Below are positions 20,501 to 30,996 of a DNA stretch of 64,000 bases, piece by piece. Every line of letters begins with the position of its first letter. Positions within the stretch are counted from its first letter, which is position 1. Source of the DNA: Verticillium longisporum (Eukaryota; Ascomycota; Sordariomycetes; Glomerellales; Plectosphaerellaceae); NCBI GenBank assembly GCA_019188255.1, contig JAETXT010000011.1, positions 3,286,001 through 3,350,000 on the forward strand, in the 5' to 3' direction. The position numbers and the translations under genes are program-made. The notes under the pieces were generated by a model. The model saw only the letters and a list, made by a program, of their open reading frames with translations, had not been told where the DNA came from and did no database searches.

Positions 20501-22739
20501 CTGCTCCATCGCTCTCTGTCCCCATCATGTATGTGATCCCGGAGCTGGTATGGGTCTTCGTATCCAGGAAGAACCATGGGTGGCCCCATTTGCGAAAAAT
20601 GGGCGTACGCTCCTGGATCTCCCCAACGCGCTTTACCAGCTCGTTACGCGTGTTGTCTAGGTAGACTCCGAGATCGTCCATATCCTTGATGCAAAGCAGG
20701 AATGGGGTATCCGTTGGGACGATATGGAACGTGATTCTCCCAATTGGCGTTGGAACAGTGATCTCCTCCGTCGTGGAAATGGGATTTCCTGCTCCGAATC
20801 TCACTCTGGCCCCTATTCCCTGCTTGTTGACTGTTAGGCTTGGTATTAGGGCTATTAGGGCCCTTGTTTGTGAAGCTCCTGCTGTGGAAACTGATGCCGC
20901 GCCTGTATCAGGGATGATGCCGTACCACGTGGAAGTGCTATTGATCTGATACTGGGTGAAGAGCTGCTCTATCGGAGCTGTCATTTCAGCCTTCGGACTG
21001 CTCCCCCTGATTCTGTGTTGGAACGACTCATTTGCTAGGAAGTGTGCAGTATGGGCATTCATCAGTTCGCTCTCGGGATCAGACCCAAAGGCATCGTCTG
21101 CTCCCAGCTCATCGGAAGTGGGATTGTCTGATTCCGAGCTCTCAGCAGGTTCCATTGCTGTTAAAAACTGACGGTATCCCTTCCGCTGATCCCCACGCGC
21201 TTCCTGCATGCGTTTCCACTGCTCTTTCGAACGTTGTTGCTCCTCGGGAGAGTGCTTCGTCGATCTGCAGTCTCGTTTAGAGCATATCCAGCATTTGCGA
21301 ATTCTGGATGGCTGACGATCATTGGTTCTGCGTACCGACTGCTCTCTGCGATCTCCCCTTCCACTGGCTTGGCGATATCCGCTCCCATAACGTCTGTCGG
21401 TGTAGAAGTGCCCAGGCGTTCTGGTGTTCTCCTCCACCTTCAGTGTGCTCTTGAGCTGTGCGGATAGCGCATTGAAAGATCGCTCCGGCCTTGCTAGTGC
21501 AATCTTCAGCTCTGGGACGCCTTGAACCGCCCTCAGAGTGTTCACATAGAGATGAGTCTCTTCCTTGAACGCAGGGCCAAGTGCTCTCTGGCACCGCTGA
21601 AGCCTATCCAGAAGGATCTGGAGAACTTCCATTCGCGGCTTTCCTGCGTTATCAGCTTCTGCCGCTATAGAGTGGAACGTCATCGAGCTCCAGTCTGTAT
21701 GATACTGTGCTCTGTTGATCTCCGAATCGAACTGTTGTTTGATCGCTAGGTACATTTGACGGAGTCCCATGCTCCGGTTCATGTGCTCTAGGAAGAAAGT
21801 TTGCGCGCGCCCTGAAAGTATACTCGGGAAGAGCGCGTGGAGCTGCGTATAGCGGATTTGCAGCAGTTCGCAAACGTCCGTGAAGATACGCATTTTATCG
21901 TCAAGGATATCGTATGTCTCCCCAGAGTAATTGCTCTCCTTGTTCCAGAGCGATGCGAATTGCTTGATTACAGCTCCGTCGATCGGTGAATTCACCGATT
22001 CGTGTGGCGGCAGAGCATGGTACCAAGCTGGTGGGTTCTGGGTGACATTTGGGGGTGGGGTCTCATTTCTTCGCGATTGAGGCGTGATCTCTCGTTGGCT
22101 GGATTGCCTGCTCCGTTGATCAGACAACCCTGGAACCAGGGGCTGTCGGGGATCTGTCCTCCCCGTTCGTAGTTTTCGGATTTGGGATAGCTGGGCGTTC
22201 CCCGTGGGTTGCTGCTCGTCGTCCCACTGGTCTCGCTGTTCCTCTGCTCTTTGGAGCACTGAATCCCGGTCGGCAGTGATCGACTCCGTCGCGTCGGGCA
22301 TCTCTTCCCATGAAAGCATTGGGACTAGTCTCTTCGACGTCTTAGCGTTTGCTGCTCCTGGAAGAGGGATCCCGCGCTCTGCTAGATACACCTTCAGCGC
22401 TCGAGTGATCGTTGTATTGCAGGAGTCAAAGTCCTCTTCGGTCCAGCCCTGGAAGTCTTCGATAAACGCCTCCAGGAGGTGAACTCCCTTCATGGTCCCG
22501 TATGCGCTCATTGCCTTAAGGATCCAGGCGCTCTTGAGATCTGCGGATGCCGAATCCAGTGATCCAGGGAACCGTGATTCTGCTCCATTAACGATGAAGT
22601 CAATATCGAGACCCTTCCTGACCTTCTGCGTTAGGCGTGATATGCCGAGTTCTTCCAGAATGCCGTCGAACTCCTGTTGCATCTTTTCAGCGCTCTCTGG
22701 CTCTGTCACGGAGCTATTGCCGTGATCCGAGGAGCTCAT
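17583..22739 (-). CDS. Copia Gag-Pol polyprotein
   Basis: One uninterrupted minus-strand frame of 1,718 residues from the first ATG (MSSSDHGN). The frame is open a further 27 codons upstream without an ATG. Order: Gag region (1-470). A short Cys-rich knuckle-like motif CWICSKRDC follows at about 480. The protease site PDTGA is at about 610. The integrase HHCC zinc region has H..H around 755 (KRFGHPS) and CHHC near 790. The integrase core has DIMHLD, VDAGTNF and KVESYHKP at about 800-930. The RT core lies at about 1190-1400 and includes KSRLVVQGH and VVKPLYGIAESG. RNase H at about 1490-1640 shows VFVDGSF, SEIYG and CTDSYS, with D.NPAD.MTKG near its end. The RT active-site box reads QTDDT at about 1350 instead of the usual YVDD, retaining both Asp. 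All parts needed for autonomous transposition appear present; activity is inferred. Confidence 0.95.
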   Translation of the reverse strand: MSSSDHGNSSVTEPESAEKMQQEFDGILEELGISRLTQKVRKGLDIDFIVNGAESRFPGSLDSASADLKSAWILKAMSAYGTMKGVHLLEAFIEDFQGWTEEDFDSCNTTITRALKVYLAERGIPLPGAANAKTSKRLVPMLSWEEMPDATESITADRDSVLQRAEEQRDQWDDEQQPTGNAQLSQIRKLRTGRTDPRQPLVPGLSDQRSRQSSQREITPQSRRNETPPPNVTQNPPAWYHALPPHESVNSPIDGAVIKQFASLWNKESNYSGETYDILDDKMRIFTDVCELLQIRYTQLHALFPSILSGRAQTFFLEHMNRSMGLRQMYLAIKQQFDSEINRAQYHTDWSSMTFHSIAAEADNAGKPRMEVLQILLDRLQRCQRALGPAFKEETHLYVNTLRAVQGVPELKIALARPERSFNALSAQLKSTLKVEENTRTPGHFYTDRRYGSGYRQASGRGDRREQSVRRTNDRQPSRIRKCWICSKRDCRSTKHSPEEQQRSKEQWKRMQEARGDQRKGYRQFLTAMEPAESSESDNPTSDELGADDAFGSDPESELMNAHTAHFLANESFQHRIRGSSPKAEMTAPIEQLFTQYQINSTSTWYGIIPDTGAASVSTAGASQTRALIALIPSLTVNKQGIGARVRFGAGNPISTTEEITVPTPIGRITFHIVPTDTPFLLCIKDMDDLGVYLDNTRNELVKRVGEIQERTPIFRKWGHPWFFLDTKTHTSSGITYMMGTESDGAAFLTEAELRRIHKRFGHPSVEKLWNLLQRADQDVSRDALELINRFCHHCQIKGKSPQRFKFALRSDIDFNYEILVDIMHLDGKPVLHVIDASTGFQSATFIPNFTARATWEALKRCWLDTYLGPPDVVTVDAGTNFASAEFRAEARLLGMTCHQIPVEAHWSIGKVESYHKPIRRAYEILKAESRDTSLESLLQGAVKAVNDTAGPNGLVPTLLVFGAMPRITANSAPTATQAQRAEAVNKAMAELRRMVAKRKVNDALNTRNGPDTKQLLPRSLELGSDVLVFREREKWTGPYKVISVSDTAVTVEMVNGPTEFRGTHVKPYNRSPDQQAGETIVVRTPETPEPFEYPEPILPRRRGRPRKSTNATNLLQAAFTDRKSSATGTSQIERQFIVKREQQGYDLAVQLRNEGRITTPGKPFEQSDWEEIDSLLAAGVIVPIRRSAFPSAKIFGCRLVREVKGLPQAPYEKSRLVVQGHSDWEKTTLLTQSPTIMRCSQRLILAITPTLQQRGHQLMLRDISQAYTQSATDLLRNVLLRVPKELQHRYPDGIVFHVVKPLYGIAESGLHWFVTYQRHHRERLNAVPTGYDPCLLLTRAGESFGLVGMQTDDTLNLGEPAFIQKEQTELESAGFRAKPASVLNAGSDGVFNGCIIKVGTEDLTIQQKGQGDRLELVTPGTASSEQEYIAQRARGAYIASTCQPEAAFDFSVAAQAKNPQEDDFERLNKRIQWQIANAGRGLNYVRLDLSTAQLYVFVDGSFANNKDLSSQIGFVVLLGNERSCDQENAFTVRGNILHWQSIKCKRVTRSVLASEIYGMVSGFDAAYVLKQTLQKICKRLELPLPRMVICTDSYSLYQCLVQLSATAEKRLMIDLMALRQSYEEREVDEIRWIAGGDNPADSMTKGAPNQALEALVSSNEVTIRIEGWVKRQEKNSQGAKAIDISKNAAKPKNEHPRSKNDDPAISKTAKQPLRKAD

Positions 22740-23082
22740 TGTCGCTGATTTTGTTGAAGCTCTGCTACGGCTGATTGACTGTTCCGTAGAGCTTCGTTTG
22801 TCGGGTTTGGTGGCTAGCAATATAGCCTAGGTGGTGATCTTGGGCGTAGGAGTCCTGAGGTACTCGAAGCAGACGGTGCTCCTACAGATCACGTAACAGG
22901 GGATTTCCCTGCTACCAAGCTCTCACAAGAGTCCTGAAGTACTCAAAGCAAACGGTGCTCTTGCGATCACTTGTAAAGTGTAACCGATGAGCTCACGCAC
23001 AGCGAATTTGCTATCCGTGGGATCGATCCTGACTTTTCCAGCTCTAGCTGTTCTGTGTTACGTTGAACGCAACACTGATCAG
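22740..23082 (-). other. Copia 5' leader with a 36-bp duplicated motif
   Basis: 343 bases lie between the 5' LTR and the polyprotein ATG. Two 36-bp copies of one motif (22848-22883 and 22927-22962, each containing gtcctga.gtactc) differ mainly by G-to-A-type changes. A primer-binding site next to the 5' LTR could not be matched by eye to a specific tRNA. The leader presumably carries packaging or dimerisation signals. Confidence 0.6.
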
Positions 23083-23369
23083 TGTTGAGAGGGCTTCACT
23101 GCTTATGTGAACCCCGTTTCATTGCTTTGGCTGTGCCTGAGAGCTCTGAATAGGTAGGGTAGGTGATATAAGTCTTGTGATGTAGTTGATGATCTCTCTC
23201 TGAATTACCACTACCTACGTGAGTCAGATATACCCATCTGATTCACCGATCACGTAAGCTGTGATTCACGTGCTCCTGAGAGCTGTGAATCCCAGCCACG
23301 GTGATCACCATATCGGTGATCCCCTACCGAGATCACTGCCCTAGGGAACCCCCTAATATTGGTTCAACA
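23083..23369 (-). repeat. Copia 5' LTR (right)
   Basis: 287 bp, almost identical to 16919-17204, TGTTGAG...TTCAACA, followed directly by the AACTC duplication. On the minus strand it supplies the element's promoter. Confidence 0.96.
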
Positions 23370-23374
23370 AACTC

Positions 23375-26300
23375 TTAATATAATACTATTATACTCTCTA
23401 GGTCTAGTAGGATCTTCTACTATATTAAGGGTTAAAGTCTAGGGCCTTATAATGCTCTAGCCTCCTCCTTCCTAGCTAGGTCTCCAATTAATAATTAGCT
23501 ATTCTAGATATCTAGGTATATATTTACTTCCTATAGCTATAATAAGCCTAGGATTAGTTATACTCTATAGGACCTATAGAAGTCTAGCCTAACGATAGCC
23601 TAAATATCTCTCTATAAGCTATCTATAGTCGCTTTAAATACTACGAAGTCTCGTATAGGGGTTATATTCCCGTCTAAGGTAGTAATATATAAACCCCCTA
23701 GTCCTACGGATAAAAGACTATATCTAGGGATCTAATAGAAGTTAATAATAGCTAGGGAGATTATATTAACCTCCGAGCCTTAGTCTACTTATATAGAATT
23801 AAGTAGTATTAGGAATCTAATTATCTTCCCTCTAACTTTAGTAATAATTATATAATCTACTCGATAGGGTCTAATAGCTATATATAGTCTAGGTATTATA
23901 TCCGGCCCAGTTTACTTCTAGAATCCTAAAGGTAGTCCCTTAGCTTCTAGTAAACCCGATATAATATAAATCTTAGAATTACTCCCTTTCCTAGTAATAT
24001 ATTTACGGAGATACTTAATTATATCCGGGGATATCTATATAATCTCTATAAGGTTTACTTAGGCTATAAATCTCTTAAAGAAGGCTAGGTAATCGAATAG
24101 TACTACCCCGTCCTATCTAATAATAAATACTAGTCCATCCTAGCGTAGCTTCCTAGCTTTATAAGCTATTTATATTACTAGACCTTTATCCTTTAGTGCC
24201 GCTCTCGGGTATATAGCTACTATATTAGCTAGGTCTTCTAATAATATACTATATTTAAAAGGCTAGTTAGGTAATATAGGTAGTATAGGTAGTATAGGTA
24301 GTATAGGGTTCTATAATCCCCTTATAGGCCTAGGTATATTAAACTCTAGCTATACCTCCTTAAAAGTAATTAATAATCGGGCTTTATATTTCTTCCTAAT
24401 TAAAGGTCTAGTAGCTATAGAAAATACCTAGGCTATAGTAGAATTAGATACGTCTTCTAATACCTCTAGGTTAATATAAGTAACTTCATTATTAAACTCT
24501 ACTCTATAAGAATAAGAATCTACTATAGTATTAGCAATTAATAGTATAATAGTAGCATCCTATAATTAGGCTAGGTTATTATCTCTAGAGCCGGATAATT
24601 CGACCTCTAGAATAGTCCCTACCTCTATTAATTATATATAGGGCATATTATCTCCTAAGGTTAGACCTATACTTATAAAGGCTATATTAGATATAGTACT
24701 TCGGGCCTCGATACCCTTCTAGCGTAGGATATCTACTTCCTATTACTATAATCGTAGAGCTATAGGGTTATACTTCCTAGTAGAAGGGGTATATCCTTTA
24801 ACGCTATAGCTATAGCATACTACTCTTACCTAGCTATCGGCTTTAATTAACAACTATACTCTATTGATAAATAAATTAATTAACTATAATAGCGACTAAT
24901 AGCTATCCTAGCTTTATTACTATTATAGGACCGGTTAAGCTTAAGTTAGAGGGCGCTATTAATACTATTACTATATAGGTAGCTTAGGAGCGAATAACCC
25001 TTATAGTCTAGACTATTATAGCCTATAATATAGAATAGGTAGAATCTAATATACCTAAATAGCTAGTTTAACCCCCTAATAACTTCCTATTATACTAAGT
25101 AACGCTATAGTAGGTACTAGGAGGGCTAGCCGCTAAGTAAAGCTCTAAGGCTATAGGACTATAGATACTATAGCTTAAGTAAGGTTAACGGGCTAATATT
25201 ATATAGGAGCTTACTTCTAAGGTATCTAGATCTATTAAGGGATAGGGTAAATAACTCTAATAAATATAATAGCTATTAAGGGGGATATATTACTATCCTA
25301 CTAATTATTAAGTAATAGGAGTCTATAGAACTTAGCTAAGGCTCGTTCTATACTCTTACCTTACTATATTCGTACTATTTACTTAATAAGGTTAGTCTTA
25401 GTCTATTCCGCCTAAGCCTTTATAATTAATTTCCGATCCTCGATAGTCTATCTAGTATATCTAATAAGTATATAAATATCCTATAAACCTTCTACTTATA
25501 TAGCTGATTTTTCAACTAACTCCTAGTAGAGTTCTAGGTCCTATATTCCCTATATAAATTAATATACGACCTAAGCTAAGTAATTATACTCTAGGATAGA
25601 TAGAGATATAGATCTAGGGTCTCCCGAGTTATAGCCTCTAGTATATCTTAGAAAAGCTTAAGCTCTAAGGTAATATCTATTAAGGGCCTCTCCTAGATAT
25701 TATTCTAAGATAGTAGGTTTATTGTTAATTATCTCGGCTACGATAGCTAGAAATCGCTCTTTTAATAAGGTTTCTATAAAGTGAGCTTCCATAGGTCTAG
25801 GGTTAGGATAGTCTAGGGCGTTTCTTATAATAGTATAAGAGTCTAGGAATATAGCTATAAGCCTATTATATAGTCGATCTACTATAGAGAGGTATTATTA
25901 AGGGTTAAGGGGAGTCTATCCTATATAATCGAATTTATACCTTAGCCGACTAATCTACCTAGCTACCGATTATTTATTATCGAACGTACTATAATTAGCG
26001 AAAATAGGAAGTCCTATTATAATTATAATACTAGAGATCGGTCGTTATAGTAAATTAGATTTAGGATAATTAGTAAACCTTAGAATAGCGAACTTTAAAG
26101 GGTTAAGGGCTTCTTAATAGTCTAGACTCGAACCTTAATAGAGGGGAATTACCTCCTAATAATAGATAGTTAGTTCTTAATAGTAAGGAACGCTCTCTTA
26201 ATAGGAGAGAATAATTAACTCTATATAGCTAGCGACTAAAGGTATTAAAGGAGAGGATATTAATATAAAGGGATAGGGTTATAATAATAATACCTTAATA

Positions 26301-27068
26301 GAAGTAATACTATTATTATTCTAATATTAGCCTTATAGATATAATAGCTCTAGACCTCTATAATTAGACTTTAATATAACTAGTAATAAGAAAAGTATAG
26401 ATATAGGATAGATAGATAGCTTAGAAGTAGGAGATCCCCTAGAACTTAGTCTTATTAGAGCCTAAGAACTAATAGACTAGGTAGGTATAAACTAGCTAGG
26501 TATTAAGGAAGTTAAGGTTAAGGGATAAGAGGAAGAAGGTTTAATCTATAAGATACCTTACTAGCTACTTTATTAGTCCGATTACTAAGAAGTACTTACT
26601 TCTAGATATAAGAGACTAATTAATCCTACTACTATACCTAGGTCTATTTACTCTTACTTATTAAACTAGTTCTATATATATAATTAATAATTAAGGCCTA
26701 TACTACTAGCTAGGTCTAATAGGGCTATTAGGGTTAATAATAATATCTCTAGTATAAATCCTATAATAAAATCCTATTAATAGGGGTCCTATAGTCTTAT
26801 ATATCGATTTAAGTCGAATAGGGATAAGGAATATATATCTCTAGCGATATATTAAGTATATAGGGATAATAATATCGTTATTAACCCTTAATTATCTAGT
26901 ATTATAGGTATTTAAGGGCGCATTATAGTATATTCGATAAGATTAATTAATAATACTATAATAAGTATACTTTTAACTTCTTAAGGTAAATAGTACGTAA
27001 ATAATAGATATCCTTAGGTAAGAGACTAGGTCGGAACTAATTAGATGCCCTACTATAGTTACTAGAAA
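23375..27068. other. RIP tract: 5' part of the gypsy-like element
   Basis: AT-rich, CpA/TpG-depleted DNA continuing the host element on the far side of the Copia insertion, as shown by the AACTC duplication. By position it should hold the gag region on the minus strand. No motif was readable. Confidence 0.55.
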
Positions 27069-27226
27069 TGAGAATTAATAGAATTATATAAGGAATAGGG
27101 TTCAAGTATAGATATATTTGCTAAGTTAGTATATATTAAAAATGGGTTACTCCTAGACCTTCACTATTATGAGTCCCCGTCAATTGCATACCCCTTGTAG
27201 GTGCATGCCTAGTCCCAATTCTCCTA
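27069..27226 (-). repeat. Putative LTR of the gypsy-like element, right copy (5' LTR)
   Basis: 158 bp matching 6692-6850, with differences limited to transitions and one missing G. Just outside it (27229 onward) the DNA has normal composition. The flanking ttggttcgag resembles ggttagag at the left flank, but this is not a clean target duplication. Confidence 0.75.
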
Positions 27227-29720
27227 GTTGGTTCGAGATGGCAGTTTGGCGCCAATTTTCTATAGCCAGCGCAAGTGGGGTTGCATCTTAGTGTAGGGGG
27301 TTCCTCATCGCCGTCCCGTCACTTTGAACTCATCCGGGTTAGTGGTCTTGCTGGCTGGTATGACGTTTTCAGTCAATTGCTGTCCCGGCGCTTGCATATT
27401 AGCATCGGAGCTCTTTGGGTAAGTTTTAGCTGATTGCTTTATGGCTCTTCAGAGTTGTGCTTCGTCAAGGCAGCTCGCTAACGTGGTGGTTACTGCTGTC
27501 TCTTGGCTCGTGAATATCATCGTTTGCCACGAGCCATGGACGAATTACGGCAATCTTCCACAATAGACTGAATGGAGGATGACAGACTCAAGAGTGCTCC
27601 CGCAATTGAAGGACAAATATTTTCGTAGGTAAAATCTGTGTTCTTGGGCATGTATATCTTGACGAACCAATCCCGCTGCGAGTTGCTTCGCCTGTCGAGC
27701 CAAGGTGGACTTCGTTTGCTAAAGATGGTGTCTCTTTCCAAACAGAACGCTTCCATGGAACGAAACATATTGAGAATCGATATATTTGTGTTCAAATGTC
27801 CATACAATCTTCGGAGGGGATCAAGTCGTTGCTTGGAATATCAACTGTGGTCTTGCCGGCCTGCCTGCTTTGCTTCAACCATTTGTGATAGTACTGATGT
27901 GTTTCGCGGGACAGAATGCAGTCTAGCCTGAAGCAGCGCCTCTGAGATAGAATACATTTTTAAACCAAGTTAGAACCAAGTCAGTCCTATACGCAATCAC
28001 TTACGCATCTCGACTGTTCGACATGGGAGGCTTGGTATGGTCCCAGGGCCGACATTGCTTGTTTCACAAGCGCCAAATATGCTAGGATGCCGTCCTTGTC
28101 TTGCTAGGACTCGGTATTTATTGTCTTTTTCAAAGACGATCAAAATCACAGCTGGCCAAGTGCTCAGTGTCCATGTCAGCTTGGCTATATTCCCTAGGAC
28201 CACCACTTAGCCGCCACAACGCGTTATGTCAATCTCGACGGCGTCCCCATCACTAACGGCTGCAGGGCGACGATGTGTGACAATGTTTAGAAAGTAGTCC
28301 GTAGGCATCCCGTCATTCTTTGCTCAGGAACTTCTTGATTAGGAGCTGGAACTCGAATCGGCGAGGTCGGCCCTACGCTCAGGAGCGTCACTTCAGGGAA
28401 TAAGTTCCTACGACGACGGTCACAAATGTTCAATACGCCTACAAGATTGTAGCAGAGACATGAAATGGAGACACTGTATTGATTTTACGTCCTAGGAGGT
28501 GCGGCTAAAAACACAACCTCGGTGTATACCATATTCTTCTCTCCGTCAAGCTGCCGTAAGGGGAGTTCTTGACAACAGATGAGACCGGCGAACCTGTGGC
28601 TGTGACTGTGAGCTAGACACATGGCATTTATCCTTGAAGACAACCAAACGAATACCCCTGCCCCTGGGCAAAACCCAATATGTTCCTGCTCCCAGCGCAC
28701 GATATACTGCTTCCACGCTAAGCTTGCCGGGGGACGGAGCCGGCTCCGGCTACAGTGGGTCGCCGGGCATGAGAGACTGATGGTTGCCCGCTGCCGGTCA
28801 TCTCCCGTAAAACTAAAGAAATGAAGAATGATCATTGATGAGAGCTTATAAGAGAAGTGCTGAACAAAGAGTACATTACTATTGGCTTCACACAAAAGCA
28901 GCTTGATCGCGTGACACGGCAGAGGTGCATGACACGCCAAGAGCTTCATTGCCGTGCGCCCCGGGCCAGGCTGGCAGGTCTTCTCATCGGAGCCTTCACG
29001 AGATGTACACGGAAGACGGGTGGATGTGAAATCCAAGAGCATCCTTGGGGAAAACTCCATCTTCGCAGGTGACCACATACAATCCCCGATGAATAGCTTA
29101 TGCTAAGGTTATACGGCACCTAAGATACCTAGGCCCCTGCCTCGAACTCGGCGCAGCTGGAATCCTTCGGTGAACCCCCGCCGACCTTTTCCGACCCAAC
29201 CAATGGCCCTGCACCGTCGTCTCTGTGTGACACGCATCCCACGACCTATCAAGGCGCCCCGAGCTCCAGCCTTGTGATGTCACTCTGAGAGCTCTCCCCT
29301 CAGAAGGGAAGGAAGGAAGCGAGCGTCGTACCTGCCCGACCTGACCTCACACACTTTCCTCCCTATGCCATTTCCCGTCGCAAGCTGCTCCCTCAGCCTC
29401 GAGACGCCTTCATCGTGATATTCACGCGCAAGAGCCTCAAACCTGCGCCGAACGACAACCCTCACCATCCGAACGCTTCCGAATTGGGGACCCTCGCCCA
29501 ATTGACCTGTCACCTGTTACCTAGCATTCCTGCGACGCGGACTTAAGGCAAGAGTCACCTCCTCCCGAAATCACGCACACGGACCTACGGTAAAAGCCGT
29601 GTCCGCTGCCTCGTTCATCTGTCGCAGCCATCACATCACTCGGAAGGACTCGACCGCTAACTCGCTTTCAGACACCAGAGTCTGTCCCTCTCCCGTGAGA
29701 ACCGCGCCATCTCGACAATC
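27227..29720. other. Normal-composition stretch between the transposon block and the phosphate carrier gene
   Basis: No intact gene was recognised. A minus-strand gene relic lies at about 27517-28206 (separate entry). A 197-codon minus-strand frame near 28485-29078 shows no domain and is probably chance. The last 600 bases are presumably promoter and 5' UTR of the carrier gene. Confidence 0.45.
27517..28206 (-). pseudogene. Possible relic of an unrecognised fungal gene
   Basis: The minus strand from 28206 reads a 69-codon frame (MVVLGNIAKL...). A plausible donor GTAAGT follows GTCGAGATGC, and an acceptor CTCAG lies about 68 bases on. The sequence then continues as QALLQARLHSVPRN but hits a stop. 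A further frame ending at 27517 reads RSPPWLDRRSNSQRDWFVKI. The splice-like signals and protein-like composition suggest a decayed or mis-assembled gene. I do not recognise the family. It sits directly beside the transposon block. Confidence 0.3.
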
Positions 29721-30996
29721 ATGTCATTTTTGTATCCTCAACGTGATACGTTCCAGTCATGCTTTGCGTCTCCTCTGGCGCCGGCCGCTCCGAAGCGCAC
29801 GTCGTTGGCCCCCGGCTCGACCAAGTACCAGGCTCGGCCTGAGCTGTACGGCGCCTACTCGACCGTCGATGATGTCAAGGGCAAGGCCCAAAAGCTCAGC
29901 AGCGAGGCGGCCAAGGAGTTCGAGAAGGCCTCCGCCGCCGCCCAGGCCAAGGCAGGCCGGATCGAGCTCTATTCTGGCAGGTACTATGCCGCCTGCACCT
30001 TTGGCGGCTTGATGGCCTGTGTGAGTAGAGAAGAGCCTCCCCCCCTCAAACGTGTTGCTGAACCCCCATCTGACCAGCCTGTAGGGCCTCACGCACTTTG
30101 CCGTCACCCCGCTTGACCTCGTCAAGACGCGCCGCCAGATCGACTCCAAGCTGTACACGGGAAACTTCCAGGCCTGGGGCAAGATCTTTCGCGGCGAGGG
30201 CGTGCGCGGCATCTTCACCGGCTGGAGCCCGACGCTCTTCGGCTACTCCGCCCAGGGCGCCTTCAAGTATGGCTGGTATGAATTCTTCAAGAAGCAATAC
30301 TCGGACATTGCCGGTCCTGAGAATGCCCAAAAGTACAAGACGGTCCTGTATCTGACTGCTTCTGCTTCGGCCGAGTTCCTTGCCGACCTTGCCCTCTGTC
30401 CCTTTGAGGCTGTCAAGGTGCGCATGCAGGGCGGCATCCCGTCTCCTTACAGTGGCACTCTCGACGGCATCCGCACCATCGCGGCCAAGGAGGGCGTGTC
30501 CGGGCTGTACAAGGGCCTCTACCCTCTCTGGGGTCGTCAGATCCCCTACACCATGATGAAGTTTGCATCGTTCGAGACCATTGTCGAGATGATCTACGAC
30601 CGCCTGCCTGGCCAGAAGAGCGACTACAGCAAGGGCGCCCAGACCGGCGTCTCCTTTGCTGGTGGCTATCTGGCCGGTATCCTCTGCGCCATCGTCTCTC
30701 ACCCTGCCGATGTCATGGTCAGCAAGCTGAACGCCAACCGCGCGCCCGGCGAAGCGTTTGGCGGTGCCCTGAGCCGCATCTACAAAGATATTGGCTTCTC
30801 CGGGCTGTGGAACGGTCTTCCAGTGCGCATCGTCATGATTGGCACTCTGACTGGTCTACAGTGGATGATCTATGTGAGTTTCAAGTGCCTGTTCCACCAT
30901 GCATAACAATACTAACAGTGGCTATAGGACTACTTCAAGATCTTCATGGGTCTCCCGACGACAGGCGGTGCGTCACAGGCCGTGGAGAAGAAGTGA
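29721..30996 (+). CDS. Mitochondrial phosphate carrier (SLC25 family)
   Basis: Exons 29721-30020, 30085-30873 and 30928-30996 with GT-AG introns of 64 and 54 nt give 385 residues. The N-terminal 80 residues are a presequence-like, Ser/Ala/Lys-rich extension. Three mitochondrial-carrier repeats follow, each with its P-x-D/E-x-x-K/R signature: TPLDLVKTRRQ, CPFEAVKVRMQ and HPADVMVSKLN. The companion motifs GIFTGWSPT, GLYKGLYPLW and GLWNGLPVR are also present. The GWSPT, KYGWYEFFKK and WGRQIPYTMMKF stretches resemble the phosphate carriers (yeast Mir1/Pic2 type), which import phosphate with protons across the inner membrane for ATP synthesis. Distinguishing Mir1 from Pic2 by eye is not safe, so no symbol is given. 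The start ATG sits in a good context. Confidence 0.95.

Larger units (their letters stand above)
16919..23369 (-). mobile_element. Intact-looking Ty1/copia LTR retrotransposon
   Basis: A 6,451-bp element lies between 286- and 287-bp LTRs that differ by about one base of length, with a perfect 5-bp duplication AACTC (16914-16918, 23370-23374). LTRs start TGTTGAG and end TTCAACA. The minus-strand polyprotein (17583-22739) has no stops, a purine tract abuts the 3' LTR, and base composition is normal. Domain order protease-integrase-RT-RNase H makes it Ty1/copia. It sits in fully RIP-mutated gypsy DNA, so it arrived after that RIP episode. The near-identical LTRs suggest very recent activity. Compared with the two old copies at 53.7-64 kb it lacks about 1.1 kb between pol and the 3' LTR. 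Confidence 0.96.
6692..27226 (-). mobile_element. RIP-degraded Ty3/gypsy-like LTR retrotransposon, nested host of three later insertions
   Basis: Direct repeats of 159 and 158 bp (6692-6850, 27069-27226) bound a block that, apart from three inserts, is AT-rich and nearly free of CpA and TpG. Read on the minus strand with RIP in mind, it contains a gypsy-type RT-RNase H and integrase (see sub-features). Removing the Fot1-like element, the solo LTR and the Copia element with their duplications leaves about 11.9 kb. That is long for a gypsy element, so an extra ORF or another buried element is possible downstream of the integrase. The two repeats differ by about ten transitions and one indel. 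No convincing target-site duplication was found at the outer ends, so the boundaries are good but not proven. Confidence 0.72.

Noticed and set aside
27229..27260. Sequence ttggttcgagatggcag just right of the LTR as a primer-binding site or tRNA fragment
   Set aside because: It lies outside the element relative to its minus orientation, and no cloverleaf could be drawn. It is probably ordinary flanking DNA.
28485..29078. 197-codon minus-strand frame upstream of the phosphate carrier gene
   Set aside because: Cys/His/Ser-rich with no recognisable motif. It overlaps the presumed promoter, and there is no support beyond the open frame.
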